From assembly GCF_965248315.1 (NCBI RefSeq), contig NZ_CBDFIX010000002.1, forward strand, positions 2,170,001-2,234,000: a DNA stretch of 64,000 nucleotides, given 5' to 3'. Below the pieces are notes generated by a model. The model saw only the letters and a list, made by a program, of their open reading frames with translations. It was not told the origin of the DNA and did no database searches. Source of the stretch: Ulvibacterium sp965248315 (lineage in GTDB: Bacteria; Bacteroidota; Bacteroidia; Flavobacteriales; Flavobacteriaceae). The number at the start of each line of letters is the position of its first letter. Within the stretch, counting starts at the first letter, position 1. The translations under genes and the position numbers were made by a program. Positions 9,321-19,900 of this stretch are shown in pieces.

Positions 9321-11552
9321 ATGCCAAGAATCATATCCCTATTTCTAACAACTGTGATGGTTTTCCATGTTTCATGTACCGAGGACCGGCTACAGATCTT
9401 CGACAATGGGAAGTCGGATTATGAAATAGTGGTTTTGGGTGAAGCTACGGAAAGCCAGTATCGATCAGCGGAATTGTTACAGGAGTATTTGCAAAAAATA
9501 AGTGGGGTGGCACTGGATATTGTGGATGAAAGCTCCCAAGATGCTTCAAAACATAAAATCTATGTTGGAAATAGAAACGATGAGCCATTGGAGCCCCATC
9601 AAATTGTCATCAGAACACAGGAAAAAGACTTGTTCATTTTTGGCCATTCCGATTTGGATACCCGGTATGCGGTCTATGAATTTTTAGAGCGTTACCTGGG
9701 ATGTAAATGGTATGCCCCCGATGCTATGGAAATTCCCTCCATATCGTCTATAGTACTGGAACCTATCGGTTATGTGTATACACCGGAGATAACTACGAGA
9801 ACGGTACATTCCAAACTATTCTATGAAAACAAAAGTTTTGCCGACCAGCAAAAAGTAACTTATGAGTCCTTTCCATACTATGCTCAGGGAGCTAGGGTTC
9901 ATACTTTTCATCGGTTTTTGCCGGAGGAGAAATTCTATGGATCCCATCCAGAATATTATGCCTTAAGAGGAGATCAACGATTGCCCACCCAATTGTGCCT
10001 AACCAATGAAAAGGTATTGGAAATCGTTAAGGATTCTGTATCCGCTTTGTTTGAACGAAATCCGCAAGCTTCAGTTGTTTCGGTAAGTCAGGACGATAAT
10101 CAGCAGCACTGTCAATGTGATGCTTGCAGTAAGATCGATAGGGAAGAAGGTAGTCCTTCGGGGACCATGATCCGCTTTGTAAATGAAGTGGCCGCCGATT
10201 TTCCGGATAAAACTATTTCTACCTTGGCCTATCAGTATACCCGTAAACCCTCCAAGACTAGACCAGCAGACAATGTGTTGGTAACCCTTTGCTCCATAGA
10301 GTGTGACCGTGCAGCACCTATTGCTGAAAAGTGTACCGATTTTGCCGAGGATTTGGAGGGTTGGGGAAGATTAACGGATAATGTGAGAATCTGGGATTAT
10401 ACCACCCAGTTCACCAATTTTCTGGCACCCTTTCCCAATTTACATGCGTTACGGCCCAACATTCAATTATTTAGGGATAACAATGCGAAATGGGTCTTTG
10501 AACAACATAGCCATAATCCAAGTGAACTTTTTGAACTACGGTCGTACATAACGGCAAAATTGTTATGGAACCCCGATTTGGATCTGGATGCCTTGTTGGT
10601 AGAGTTTACCGAGGGGTATTACGGGGTAGCCGGAACGTACATTAAGGCCTATGTAGATTTGATTCATAGCGAACTGGAAAAAGATACAGATTTCTTTTTA
10701 TTCCTATATGGGGACCCTTCCGAGGCATTTGGTTCCTATCTACGGCCGGAACTATTGACCAAATACATGGAATTGTTCGATAAGGCCGAAAATGTAGTAG
10801 CCGATAGCCAAGAATTGGTGGCCAGGGTAAAGAAAGCCCGTTTAGGGGTGGATTATGCGGTTTTAGAAGCCAGTAGAAAAAGTATCGATGAAAAGTACAG
10901 TTTAATGATTATGGATGATGGGGGAACAAAAAAAGCCAATCCTAGAGTAGTGTCCGTTTTGGATAACTTTATGGAAACGACTTCAGGACACAATATAGAA
11001 CTCATAAATGAAATGGGCTTTACGGTAAATGAGTATGGTAAAAATTATCTATCCGCCCTGGAAATCGCTCAAAAACCCAATAAAGCCAAAGGCAAAAAAG
11101 TAGTTACTTTATCGAAACCCAAAAAATATGCTGATGAAGATCCCTTAGTCCTTACGGACGGTGCCTTGGGGGGGAGTAGTTTTTATGCCAATTGGTTGGG
11201 ATACGAAGGAAACGATATGGAAGTGGTCTTGGATTTAGGGGAACCCGTGGAGATAGGGACCATCTCCCTTGCTTTTTTACAGGTAACCAATCACATCGTG
11301 TTCTTGCCATCCTCAGTGTCCTATTCGATATCTTTGGACGACAAGTATTTCCGTATGCTGGGTACAGTGCCTAATCCTTATCCCCTAAAAAAAGATAGTA
11401 AAGTAAACGACATCCAGTATTTTGATATGGACTTTGAACCGTTACAAGCACGTTACGTTAAAATTCAGGCAAAGAATACCAAAACGCCATATTGGCATCA
11501 TGCGGCTGGATTACCTTCTTGGACCTTCGCTGATGAAATAATTGTTAATTAA
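9321..11552 (+). CDS. DUF4838 domain-containing secreted protein
   Basis: A 743-residue protein with an N-terminal signal of lipoprotein type (VFHVSC, about residue 18). Residues 30-150 resemble the alpha-glucuronidase/GH20-like N-terminal accessory fold (AELLQEYLQKISG, FGHSDLDTRYAVYEFLE). The centre carries DUF4838 with a Cys-rich HCQCDACSKID motif followed by GTMIRFVNEVA and the ECDRAAP segment. The C-terminal 150 residues look like a discoidin/F5-8-type sugar-binding domain. It is the last gene of the mannoside operon, 16 bp after GH92. DUF4838 proteins are common near glycosidases, and many are suspected hydrolases, but I assign no activity. Confidence 0.85.
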   Translation: MPRIISLFLTTVMVFHVSCTEDRLQIFDNGKSDYEIVVLGEATESQYRSAELLQEYLQKISGVALDIVDESSQDASKHKIYVGNRNDEPLEPHQIVIRTQEKDLFIFGHSDLDTRYAVYEFLERYLGCKWYAPDAMEIPSISSIVLEPIGYVYTPEITTRTVHSKLFYENKSFADQQKVTYESFPYYAQGARVHTFHRFLPEEKFYGSHPEYYALRGDQRLPTQLCLTNEKVLEIVKDSVSALFERNPQASVVSVSQDDNQQHCQCDACSKIDREEGSPSGTMIRFVNEVAADFPDKTISTLAYQYTRKPSKTRPADNVLVTLCSIECDRAAPIAEKCTDFAEDLEGWGRLTDNVRIWDYTTQFTNFLAPFPNLHALRPNIQLFRDNNAKWVFEQHSHNPSELFELRSYITAKLLWNPDLDLDALLVEFTEGYYGVAGTYIKAYVDLIHSELEKDTDFFLFLYGDPSEAFGSYLRPELLTKYMELFDKAENVVADSQELVARVKKARLGVDYAVLEASRKSIDEKYSLMIMDDGGTKKANPRVVSVLDNFMETTSGHNIELINEMGFTVNEYGKNYLSALEIAQKPNKAKGKKVVTLSKPKKYADEDPLVLTDGALGGSSFYANWLGYEGNDMEVVLDLGEPVEIGTISLAFLQVTNHIVFLPSSVSYSISLDDKYFRMLGTVPNPYPLKKDSKVNDIQYFDMDFEPLQARYVKIQAKNTKTPYWHHAAGLPSWTFADEIIVN

Positions 11553-11600
11553 TTGATTTGAGCAAGAAGGAAAACAGGTACTATGAATTCATGATAGAAT

Positions 11601-12716
11601 CTATTTAGTTTTTTCCTTCCATCTTTCGATGATATTGTTCTCCCTTTCTTCGGATATTCCAAAAACCACATCATATCCTTCCTCCTCAATGAATCTTTTC
11701 TCTTTAAAAGAGAGATAACTTGTTTTAACGGTCTCGTCGTAATCCGTAAACACCAGTCCATCTTCTATGGCCTTTTTACTACTAATTTGATAAAAACCAG
11801 GTTCAGGATCAAAAGCGACAGGAATCCAAAAAGGAATTTCCATAAAAGGTTCAAGCTTAACTTCTTCGACCAAAAATTTAGGGTCCATCCATAGTATCCT
11901 TACTTTGCTTTTCAACGCTTTCTTTGCCTGAATCAGCATGTCCTTATAGCCCATTGCTGAGGCTGGGCCTACTAGATTAAAATGGCCCCCAACTTTTTTT
12001 TCAAGACAAGAAGCAATGAACGTACCAATGTCCTGGGCATCTATCAATTGAACGGGATCATTGGAATCGGGCGCTAAAATTTCTTTTCGGTTTTTGATCC
12101 GGTTTAGCAGATATCTTCCAAAGGGACCGGAATCCCGATCCCCGACAATTGCACCAGGCCTCACTATGGTAAACTGACCGGGGAATGCTTCCTCTACTGC
12201 TTTTTCGCACAGCACCTTGTTGAGGTTGTAGTTGCCCTCCTCATAGCTATTACCTTTTCGCCTTGCCGTGTTTTCATCTAATCCTATGGGTCCATAATTG
12301 GCATATACGGCAATACTGGAAACAAATACATAGTGTTTGGTTCTATTTTGTAAAACAGTTATGGCGTTTTGGACAAAATTTGGGTTTTGTGGCCATACAT
12401 CGATAACCACATCCCAAATTTCCTTTCCATTTTTTAGATTCTGGTATCCGGAAATACCCTTTTTGCGGTCCCCCCTTATTTTGTAAAGCTTAGGGAATAA
12501 ATCCGGATTGGTAATTCCTCTATTAAACAAGGTTACGTTATGTCCCTTGTCGACAAGTGAATTTACGATTGCCGGTCCCAAAAAGTTTGTACCGCCCAAT
12601 ACCAACACGTTTAGTTTAACGGCGGATATGGGATTGGGTAGTACAAATGGCATGGAGAAGGTTGCCGCTCCCATCATGGAGAAATCTTTTAGGAATTTTC
12701 GTCTACTGGTATACAT
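11601..12716 (-). CDS. Tat-exported NAD-dependent epimerase/dehydratase family protein
   Basis: A 371-residue extended-SDR protein. The N-terminus has a twin-arginine signal (RRKFLKDFSMMG, Arg5-Arg6) before a hydrophobic stretch, so it is probably exported folded with its cofactor. The Rossmann motif GGTNFLG is at 41-47 and the SDR catalytic pair YxxxK is at Tyr163-Lys167. The fold resembles isoflavone-reductase/RNA-binding-type NAD epimerases rather than a standard UDP-sugar epimerase. It converges with the mannoside operon (48-bp gap) and is divergent from the LytS/LytTR pair. The substrate is unknown. Confidence 0.85.
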   Translation of the reverse strand: MYTSRRKFLKDFSMMGAATFSMPFVLPNPISAVKLNVLVLGGTNFLGPAIVNSLVDKGHNVTLFNRGITNPDLFPKLYKIRGDRKKGISGYQNLKNGKEIWDVVIDVWPQNPNFVQNAITVLQNRTKHYVFVSSIAVYANYGPIGLDENTARRKGNSYEEGNYNLNKVLCEKAVEEAFPGQFTIVRPGAIVGDRDSGPFGRYLLNRIKNRKEILAPDSNDPVQLIDAQDIGTFIASCLEKKVGGHFNLVGPASAMGYKDMLIQAKKALKSKVRILWMDPKFLVEEVKLEPFMEIPFWIPVAFDPEPGFYQISSKKAIEDGLVFTDYDETVKTSYLSFKEKRFIEEEGYDVVFGISEERENNIIERWKEKTK

Positions 12717-12834
12717 AAGTCCAAGTTTTAGTTCTATTGACCGAATTAAAAATAGGATTTCAATTATTCTTCCTTTTACAGAATAGTACCAACAGCCTTC
12801 TATCTTTTACAAAGACATACAAAAAACACTTTTT

Positions 12835-12870
12835 TGTAATTGGTACTCATTATTATGTAATTAGAACTCA
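12835..12870 (+). promoter_or_regulatory. 21-bp-period direct repeat, candidate LytTR binding site
   Basis: Two 15-bp copies (TGTAATTGGTACTCA and TGTAATTAGAACTCA, 13/15 identical) start at 12835 and 12856, exactly 21 bp apart. LytTR-domain regulators typically bind imperfect direct repeats two helical turns apart. The site lies 75 bp upstream of the sensor kinase start and between the divergent Tat-epimerase and two-component genes, so autoregulation is the natural inference. Confidence 0.55.
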
Positions 12871-12944
12871 ATTTTTGTTTTTTTATACCTAGTATTGATT
12901 TATGCAACCATTTTACCACTAAATTGGTTAAGATTTCTTCGTCC

Positions 12945-13970
12945 ATGAAAAAACTAGTGAGGCATGGTGTTTTCTGGTGTCTGTACATCCTCTTTACGGT
13001 AGGGATTTACTATGTTCAGGAACCCAACCTGGGTTTACATATCACTTATGAATTGGCATCTTTGCCTGCAAAATTTCTTATGGTATACGCCACGCTGTAT
13101 TTTATTCTACCCCAATTTGTGTTAAAGAAAAAGTATGGGCTGGCGTTCTTGCAATTTGCCATACTATTGATTGTCGGAATATTTTTTTTACGATTGTTGG
13201 TATGGGTAACTGTTTATCCGATTTATTTTCCTGACCTTGATACCAAGCTCATTCCGAGTAACCCAACAAAACTTATCTCCCCTTTGTTGGATCTCATTAT
13301 AGTATCTTCAATGGCAGTGGTCATTAAATTGTTACGGGATCGCGAAAAACAGCAACTGGACCATCTCAATCGCTCAAAATCAAACATTCAAAATGAACTA
13401 CAACTCCTAAAGTCCCAGCTGCATCCCCATTTCCTCTTTAATATCTTAAATGGGCTGTATGCCCAAATATTGGAGAACCCGGAAAAAGCATCGCATATGG
13501 TAGTTCAACTTTCGGACCTTCTACGTTTTATTCTGTATGAGGCAAAAGAATCACTGGTAGACGTTGAGGAAGATTTGGAATGTCTGGGGAACTATATTGC
13601 TTTGGAGCAAATGCGATATGGTAACAAACTGGATTTAAGTTATACCGTTTTAGGAATAACAGTCCATAAAAAGATTCCACCTTTGCTCCTTCTTCCGTTT
13701 GTTGAAAATTCATTTAAGCATGGTATCTCCAAAGATTATGAAAAATGTTGGATACGATGTAAAATTGAATTCTTTGAAGATATTCTGATGTTGGATCTGG
13801 AGAATTCAAAACCCTCGTTTTTTGAAGAAAGCCAAACTGAAAATGGGATAGGACTTAAAAATGTTAAACAACGATTGGACCATGTTTTTCCCAGAAGATA
13901 TGATCTCACTATAAATGATATGGAAGATAGATTTTTAATTAACTTAAAAATACCTATAGTCAAAAAATGA
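12945..13970 (+). CDS. LytS-type sensor histidine kinase
   Basis: A 341-residue membrane kinase of the His_kinase (PF06580) family, taking the ATG at 12945 rather than the TTG at 12924. Four hydrophobic segments occupy about residues 5-125. A short coiled linker leads to the phospho-acceptor region LKSQLHPHFLFNILN, then to a degenerate HATPase with LLPFVENSFKHG and NGIGLKNVKQRL. The stop overlaps the start of the response regulator by 4 bp (ATGA), showing translational coupling. The signal sensed is unknown. Confidence 0.93.
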   Translation: MKKLVRHGVFWCLYILFTVGIYYVQEPNLGLHITYELASLPAKFLMVYATLYFILPQFVLKKKYGLAFLQFAILLIVGIFFLRLLVWVTVYPIYFPDLDTKLIPSNPTKLISPLLDLIIVSSMAVVIKLLRDREKQQLDHLNRSKSNIQNELQLLKSQLHPHFLFNILNGLYAQILENPEKASHMVVQLSDLLRFILYEAKESLVDVEEDLECLGNYIALEQMRYGNKLDLSYTVLGITVHKKIPPLLLLPFVENSFKHGISKDYEKCWIRCKIEFFEDILMLDLENSKPSFFEESQTENGIGLKNVKQRLDHVFPRRYDLTINDMEDRFLINLKIPIVKK

Positions 13971-14674
13971 AGTGCGTAATTATTGATGACGAGCCTTTGG
14001 CTATTGATGTTTTGACAAAGCATTTGAAAAAAACGCAGGGCCTTACCTTGCTTAGGTCTTTTCAAAACGCCTTCGAGGCCTTATATTATGTACAGACCCA
14101 AAGGGTAGATTTGGTTTTTTTGGATATTCAAATGCCTGGAATAAAAGGATTACAGTTTATCAGGATTTTAAAATATCCGCCTAAAATTATCATAACAACA
14201 GCCTTTAAGGAATATGCTTTGGAGGCGCTTGAATTGGGCGTGGTCGATTACCTGCTGAAACCAATACCTTATCATAGATTTCTTTCTGCCGTAAGCAAGG
14301 CCATGGAGATGAAATCTATGCCAAAGGTCTCTTCAATGACCAAAGAGATTAATAAGGATCGGTACTTTTTTTGTAAGGAAGGGTCTGTTTATGTTAAGGT
14401 TCATGAACGGGATATTGGTTATATACATGGAAATCGAAACTATTGTATTATTCATCTGCACGACCGAAAACTAAAAGTAAAAGGTAATCTGGGCTATTAT
14501 CATTCGGTTTTTTCCGAAGATAATTTTGCAAGGGTACATAAATCTTATTTGGTCTCCCTGGACCGTATAGAAAAATATGATTCCGACTCTTTATGGATAC
14601 ATGGGGACGTCATCCCAATAGGAAGGACCTATAAAACAGTAGTATGGGATTATTTGAAGGAAAAGACCTTATAA
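13967..14674 (+). CDS. LytTR-family response regulator
   Basis: A 235-residue protein with an N-terminal receiver domain (acidic pair IDDE at 6-9, phospho-acceptor Asp53 in VFLDIQMPG, Lys in LLKPIPY) and a C-terminal LytTR DNA-binding domain (about 135-235; YIHGNRNYCIIHL, FARVHKSYLVSLDRI, IPIGRTYK). It is the cognate partner of the overlapping kinase gene. A 21-bp-period direct repeat upstream of the operon fits binding by this domain class. Confidence 0.95.
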   Translation: MKCVIIDDEPLAIDVLTKHLKKTQGLTLLRSFQNAFEALYYVQTQRVDLVFLDIQMPGIKGLQFIRILKYPPKIIITTAFKEYALEALELGVVDYLLKPIPYHRFLSAVSKAMEMKSMPKVSSMTKEINKDRYFFCKEGSVYVKVHERDIGYIHGNRNYCIIHLHDRKLKVKGNLGYYHSVFSEDNFARVHKSYLVSLDRIEKYDSDSLWIHGDVIPIGRTYKTVVWDYLKEKTL

Positions 14675-15133
14675 ACCACTTCTTTATAGAATTTAATCGT
14701 TTTCCCTCCGGATAGTCTATAAAAAGGGTCATTTAATCCCAATTTTAGGATAATACCGTTTCTAGACCATGTGTATATTGATTCCGATAAATGGAAGTAT
14801 TGCTTTATTTCATACCAAAAAGCCTTTCATACATCGATAAATCTCTGAAATGATTTTAGGTCGCCCCAAATTTGAGGTATCCTAAATCATGTTGATTATG
14901 AAAGAACGTATCAATTTACAGAAGGTGTTTACCTTTACCTGTTGTTTATTTGTGGCAGTGGTACTCTTACTTATTAAGAAGATGATGGTTTATAATGGGT
15001 TTTAAGGAATAAACCTGGCTCAATTACCTTAAAGATTGTAAAAGCAAGCCATATTCCGGTAAGCCGCAAATAAAACGTGCAATTGTCGCCGGCAAGTCTT
15101 TAGTCCTATCTTCTTAAGTCATTTGGGAGGTAT
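14675..15133. other. Intergenic stretch with one possible tiny ORF
   Basis: About 460 bp between the response regulator and the convergent small membrane protein gene. Apart from the possible 35-residue ORF at 14898, I see no gene, RNA or strong hairpin here. Confidence 0.5.
14898..15005 (+). CDS. Possible small membrane peptide (35 aa)
   Basis: An ATG-started ORF encoding 35 residues: a basic N-terminus (KERINLQK), one hydrophobic segment of about 17 residues and a KK-containing tail. The shape is that of a single-pass small membrane protein, but ORFs of this length arise by chance and I do not recognise it. No clear promoter was seen. Confidence 0.25.
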   Translation: MKERINLQKVFTFTCCLFVAVVLLLIKKMMVYNGF

Positions 15134-15595
15134 TTAGCCTCTTCCCTCAATGTAAAGCAATGTAGTTGCCCAAATAATGGCACAGGACAAAAAAATACCC
15201 AATGCATTGGCAAAAAATGCCTTGCGCCTTTGTATTTGAAACAAATAAGACGCGATACTTCCTGCATAAACCCCGGTACCGGGAATAGGTAGCATAACAA
15301 AGAATACGAGACCCCAAAAGCCGTATTTCCGGATTTTTTCCCCAGAGCCTACCTTTGCCCTTTTAGCCACAAAGACTGCCGATTTTTTATAAAACCTCCA
15401 TTGTAGTAAATAACGATGCAAATTTTCCAAAAAAAACAGCATAATGGGAAAGACGAGAAGATTGGCCGCAAAACAGACCACAAATACCAAGTAACTATTC
15501 AACCCACTGTACAATCCATAGGGTATGCCCACTTTGGCCTCTCCAAATGGAGAAAGGCTCCACAAAAACGATATGATTATGTCCAATACGGGCAT
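15134..15595 (-). CDS. Small multidrug export-like membrane protein (COG2426)
   Basis: A 153-residue protein with four to five hydrophobic helices and the motifs SPFGEAKVGIPYGL near the N-terminus and MLPIPGTGVYAGSIASYLF in the second half, typical of the Sm_multidrug_ex/COG2426 family. Despite the name, the family's transport role is not established. It is in isolation, with sparse DNA on both sides. Confidence 0.85.
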   Translation of the reverse strand: MPVLDIIISFLWSLSPFGEAKVGIPYGLYSGLNSYLVFVVCFAANLLVFPIMLFFLENLHRYLLQWRFYKKSAVFVAKRAKVGSGEKIRKYGFWGLVFFVMLPIPGTGVYAGSIASYLFQIQRRKAFFANALGIFLSCAIIWATTLLYIEGRG

Positions 15596-16067
15596 GGTAA
15601 CGGTTAAACCGCTAAACTACACTTGCCTTAAGGAATTGGAGGGACACGAATCATAAATGTTCCTTAAAAACGACGTTAGTCCTGTTAATTTTACCCATAC
15701 GATTACATAGATTGCAGTAGAGAGTGCCATTAGATGATTAAAATCAAGATGTTTTAGTTTACTGCTCTTGGTTTACACGTAAGTTATGGCAACTTAATCC
15801 GCACCAAATTCATGAATAGGTTGCCAAAGGCTTGTTGAAAGAAAATCAATTCAAAAAGGAATGATTAAAATACGATGAAACAATACACAATCCTGTAGCA
15901 GGATTACCTGGCTCACCGTTAACTGTAAACGGGTATGGGCTTATTAGTTTCCTTTAATGCGTTAGTATCATTTTTTAAACTGGGAATTCGCTATTTTTCA
16001 CAAAATGCGATACCGTTCAAGAATGATAGTCTCCAATTTATCAGCTTTATCAACGGATTTTTTCATC
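15596..16067. other. Intergenic stretch, nothing recognised
   Basis: About 470 bp of AT-rich DNA between the COG2426 gene and the small coiled-coil ORF. I find no ORF with coding character, tRNA-like fold or strong hairpin. Confidence 0.5.
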
Positions 16068-16253
16068 CTAAAGCTCCAGAAAATTCTTTAATTTTTTATC
16101 CTCGACCTTGATTTTACTATTTTGTAACGCTTCACGCAAATCTTGTCTTGCCCATTGCATTTGTTGAATGGAAATCTGGAGATTGATATTGGCCTCGTGC
16201 AGTTCGGCCCATGATAAATCCAATTTCTTTTTAGTTTTCTTAAAATGTTCCAT
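16068..16253 (-). CDS. Small charged helical protein, hypothetical
   Basis: Taking the internal ATG at 16253, this is a 61-residue, highly charged, probably all-helical protein (EHFKKTKKKLDLSWAELHEA...). An upstream in-frame ATG at 16283 would add ten hydrophobic residues. No family is recognised. Its composition is more protein-like than the surrounding intergenic DNA, but no neighbour supports a function. Confidence 0.4.
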   Translation of the reverse strand: MEHFKKTKKKLDLSWAELHEANINLQISIQQMQWARQDLREALQNSKIKVEDKKLKNFLEL

Positions 16254-16346
16254 GCTCGAAATGTACGAAAAAACGAATGTCATGACAGTTAATTCTCAAA
16301 TTTTTCGATGAAACTACCATCAATTAACTGTTAAACTTTAAAACCA

Positions 16347-16469
16347 ATGTTAAATCTTATAAAAAAAGTAGTAATATACGTATTAAATTTACTGATATTA
16401 GTAGGCCTCATTCAGATGATTTATATATATATCGAATCGAGGGTCGGAAAGTATTCTGATTATCAATAG
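16347..16469 (+). CDS. Possible small membrane peptide (40 aa)
   Basis: An ATG-started ORF of 40 residues with a basic start (LIKKVV), a long hydrophobic segment (YVLNLLILVGLIQMIYIYI) and a polar tail. It lies in the gap upstream of the large haloperoxidase fusion and is divergent from the small coiled-coil ORF. No homologue is recognised. It could be chance in AT-rich DNA. Confidence 0.27.
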   Translation: MLNLIKKVVIYVLNLLILVGLIQMIYIYIESRVGKYSDYQ

Positions 16470-16966
16470 ATTACGGAATGATCGGTTAGCTGCCCTACCG
16501 TTCATAAATCCGGTTGGTTTTTAGGATGGCAAAACCCGATCCTTGGTTCGTGCGTATGATTCAGCTACTTGTATTCAACATTAAAACAAATGATCGAAAG
16601 GTTTGAAGCAATACGCATTACAAAGTTTCAAACCCTTGCCTTTTGTCACCTTTGCAGAATTCCGTATTTCTAAGAACATAAATATTATAAAACGTCACTA
16701 TGAAATGCGCTGACCGAATTATTTGGGATCCGTTTGATAGCAAATGATGTCACTTGGATTTTATTTAAAGGTTAAAATCCTTATATTATGCAAGGTTATT
16801 AACGTATAACCCTGATTTTTTAAAATATTCGTTTCGCTAAACGTAAACATATTTATCTTCAGAACACATACCTAATTTGGCCTACTTAAAAACATAAAAA
16901 GGGTCCGATTGGACAATTGGCCGTATCAATCTTAATATGTAATATTGCTCCACCAAACCGTCATAC
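16470..16966. other. Intergenic upstream region of the haloperoxidase fusion
   Basis: About 500 bp without a recognisable gene or hairpin. It must hold the promoter of the large secreted protein, but I find no good TTG-N19-TAnnTTTG match. Confidence 0.4.
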
Positions 16967-19900
16967 TTGATAACTAATTCCTTAAGATTACTAATACCTA
17001 TTATCCTTTTATTCCAGTTGAGGTTAGGATTAGGTCAAACGTTCTTCGAAGAAAGCCTAATGGAAAGATTGGGTGAGGGAATTACTTATGGATCCGTGGC
17101 CGTAACCGGGCTTGGGCCCGGAATATCCTTTATGGACTTTGATAATGATGGTTGGGACGATATTACCCTCCCTGCCTCGGCGAACAGGGACTTTCAGTTC
17201 CTTAGAAATACAGGCGGACAATTTGAAATACTAGATCTTCCAATAAGCAGTGGTGGTATTCAATCACGTCAGGCCATTTGGGTCGACTTTGATAATGATG
17301 GGGACAACGACTTTTTTGCGGTTAGCGACGTTGGACGATGCTGGTTTTATCGTAATGAGGGTAACTATAATTTTACGGACATTATTGGTGTTTCCGGTCT
17401 ACCTACAGCCGTAATGGAATATTGGGGAGCTTCATGGGGAGATTACAACAACGATGGTTTTTTGGACGTGTTCATCAGTGTACGGGACCCAATGCAGGTC
17501 AACCACAATTTACTGTATCGCAATGACGGGGATGGAACCTTTACCAATGTCACGGTGGCAGCTAAGCTTAGCTTGGATGGCCATATAACATTCTGCTCTT
17601 CTTTTATTGATTATGATCGGGATGGCTTCCAGGATATCTATATGGCCAATGACAAAGAAGTAACATCCAACATTTTATACAGAAACAAAGGTGACGGTAC
17701 CTTTGAGGATGTGAGTATAAGCTCAGGTACCGATCTCCATATGAACGCTATGTCTACCACCATCCATGATTACAACAATGATGGCTGGTTGGATATTTAT
17801 GTTACCAATATTTATCCTCCGTTATTACCAGGTACCGACATTGGGAATGCATTTTTGCTGAATAACCGAAATGGCACTTTTACTAACATTGCGTTGGAAA
17901 ATGGCACGCGTTTCGATAGTTTCGGTTGGGGAGCCGTGTTTTTGGATAGCGAGAATGACGGCGATCTGGATCTATACGTCAGCAGCCATCTTGATGGAAA
18001 TGATGGTCGGAAATCCTCGGCATATTACCAGAACAATGGCAGTGGCATATATACAATACCCTCTTCTGTGGGATTCATAGATGATACGGCAAATAGCTAT
18101 GGCAATGCCATAGGAGATATACAGAACGATGGACTCCCCGATATTGCGGTGGTGAATACTATGGATCAGCCTATGATGCTATGGGAAAACAAGACGGTAT
18201 CCGATCAGAATTGGCTAAAAATTAAATTGCAGGGTACCGAGAGTAACCGTATGGGAATAGGGTCTTTTATTGAAGTGGGTGCGGGAGGGCAAACGTACTT
18301 TGGATATACGCTTTGTGGAGAAGGGTATATCAGTCAGAACAGTAGCTCCAAGATTTTCGGTATAGGTACCAATGAAATGGTAGACTATGTAGAAGTGACC
18401 TGGCTTAGCGGGATAACGGATCGTATAGAAAATATAGGTAGCAACCAGTTCATCACCATAGTGGAAGGGTCAAATCCAATTGAAAATGAGGAAGATGATA
18501 CAGAGAACGGGGCGAGTGAAAATGTTAGGGATACCATTAACTCCGTGGCAAGACAATGGAACGAAGCCCTACTTGATGCCATAAGGACCGATTTGGCACG
18601 CCCTACGGTACACGCCCGAAATTTATTTCATAGCGCCTTGGCCATGTACGATGCCTGGGCTGTATTCGATGAAAATTCGGAGACCGTGTTTTTGGGGAAG
18701 ACCTTTCGAGATTTTAGTTGTGAATTCAAGGGTATGCCCAGTACACAGGATTTGGAAGCTGCCCGAAGGGAAGTACTGAGTTATGCCATGTACAGCTTAC
18801 TCCACTATAGGTTTTCGGATTCCCCCGGGGCGGCGGCAGCCCTTCCTCGTTTTAGCGCCCTTATGTCTTCATTGGGTTATAACACAAATAATACCTCTAC
18901 GGATTATGAAACGGGCTCTTATGCGGCTCTTGGCAATTATCTGGCGGCAAAGCTCATAGAATTTGGCAATCAGGACGGCTCCAACGAGGAAAACACCTAT
19001 ACCAATACGTATTATACCCCTATCAATGACCCTCTTATGCTTGGGACTTATGAGGATTCATATGGGTTGATAGATCCCAACCGTTGGCAACCTTTGACTT
19101 TTGAAACATTCATTGATCAAAGCGGTAATCCGATTTCAGGTGAAACTCCTGAATTTCTAAGTCCTGAATGGGGTGAAGTGATACCTTTCGCATTGAAGCA
19201 GGCTGAATTGGAGATTCTCGATAACGGTTTTAAAAGCTACATTTACAGTGATCCGGGAGCTCCACCAAGCATTCAGGTTTCCAATGAGGACGGTATTGAA
19301 GATCCATACAAGTGGCATTTTGCCCTCGTGGCTTCTTGGTCATCCCATCTCGACCCTGATGATCCTACCCTCATAGACATCTCCCCAGGTGCTATTGGTA
19401 ATGTGGATATAGCTATCTATCCAGAGAGTTTTCAAGACTACCAGGCATTTTATGATTTTGAAGAAGGAGGTGATATAGGATTAGGGCATCCGGTAAATCC
19501 CAGGACAGGGCAGCCCTATACCCCACAAATGGTAAAAAGGGCAGATTATGCCCGGGTATTGGCCGAATTCTGGGCGGACGGGCCGGATTCCGAAACACCT
19601 CCGGGGCACTGGTTCACCATACTGAATTATGTGAGCGACCACCCCGATACCCAGAAACGGTTTGCCGGCGAGGGAGATGTAATGGATAATCTAGAGTGGG
19701 ATGTAAAAAGCTATTTGGCATTGGGGGGTGCTATGCACGATGCTGCCATAGCTACATGGGGTGTTAAGGGATATTACGATTATATAAGACCAATATCGGC
19801 CATCCGTTATATGGCTTCCAAAGGACAAAGCTCAAATGCTGAATTGCCTGCTTACGATCCTCACGGTTTACCTTTGATTCCCGGAAGAATAGAACTGGTT

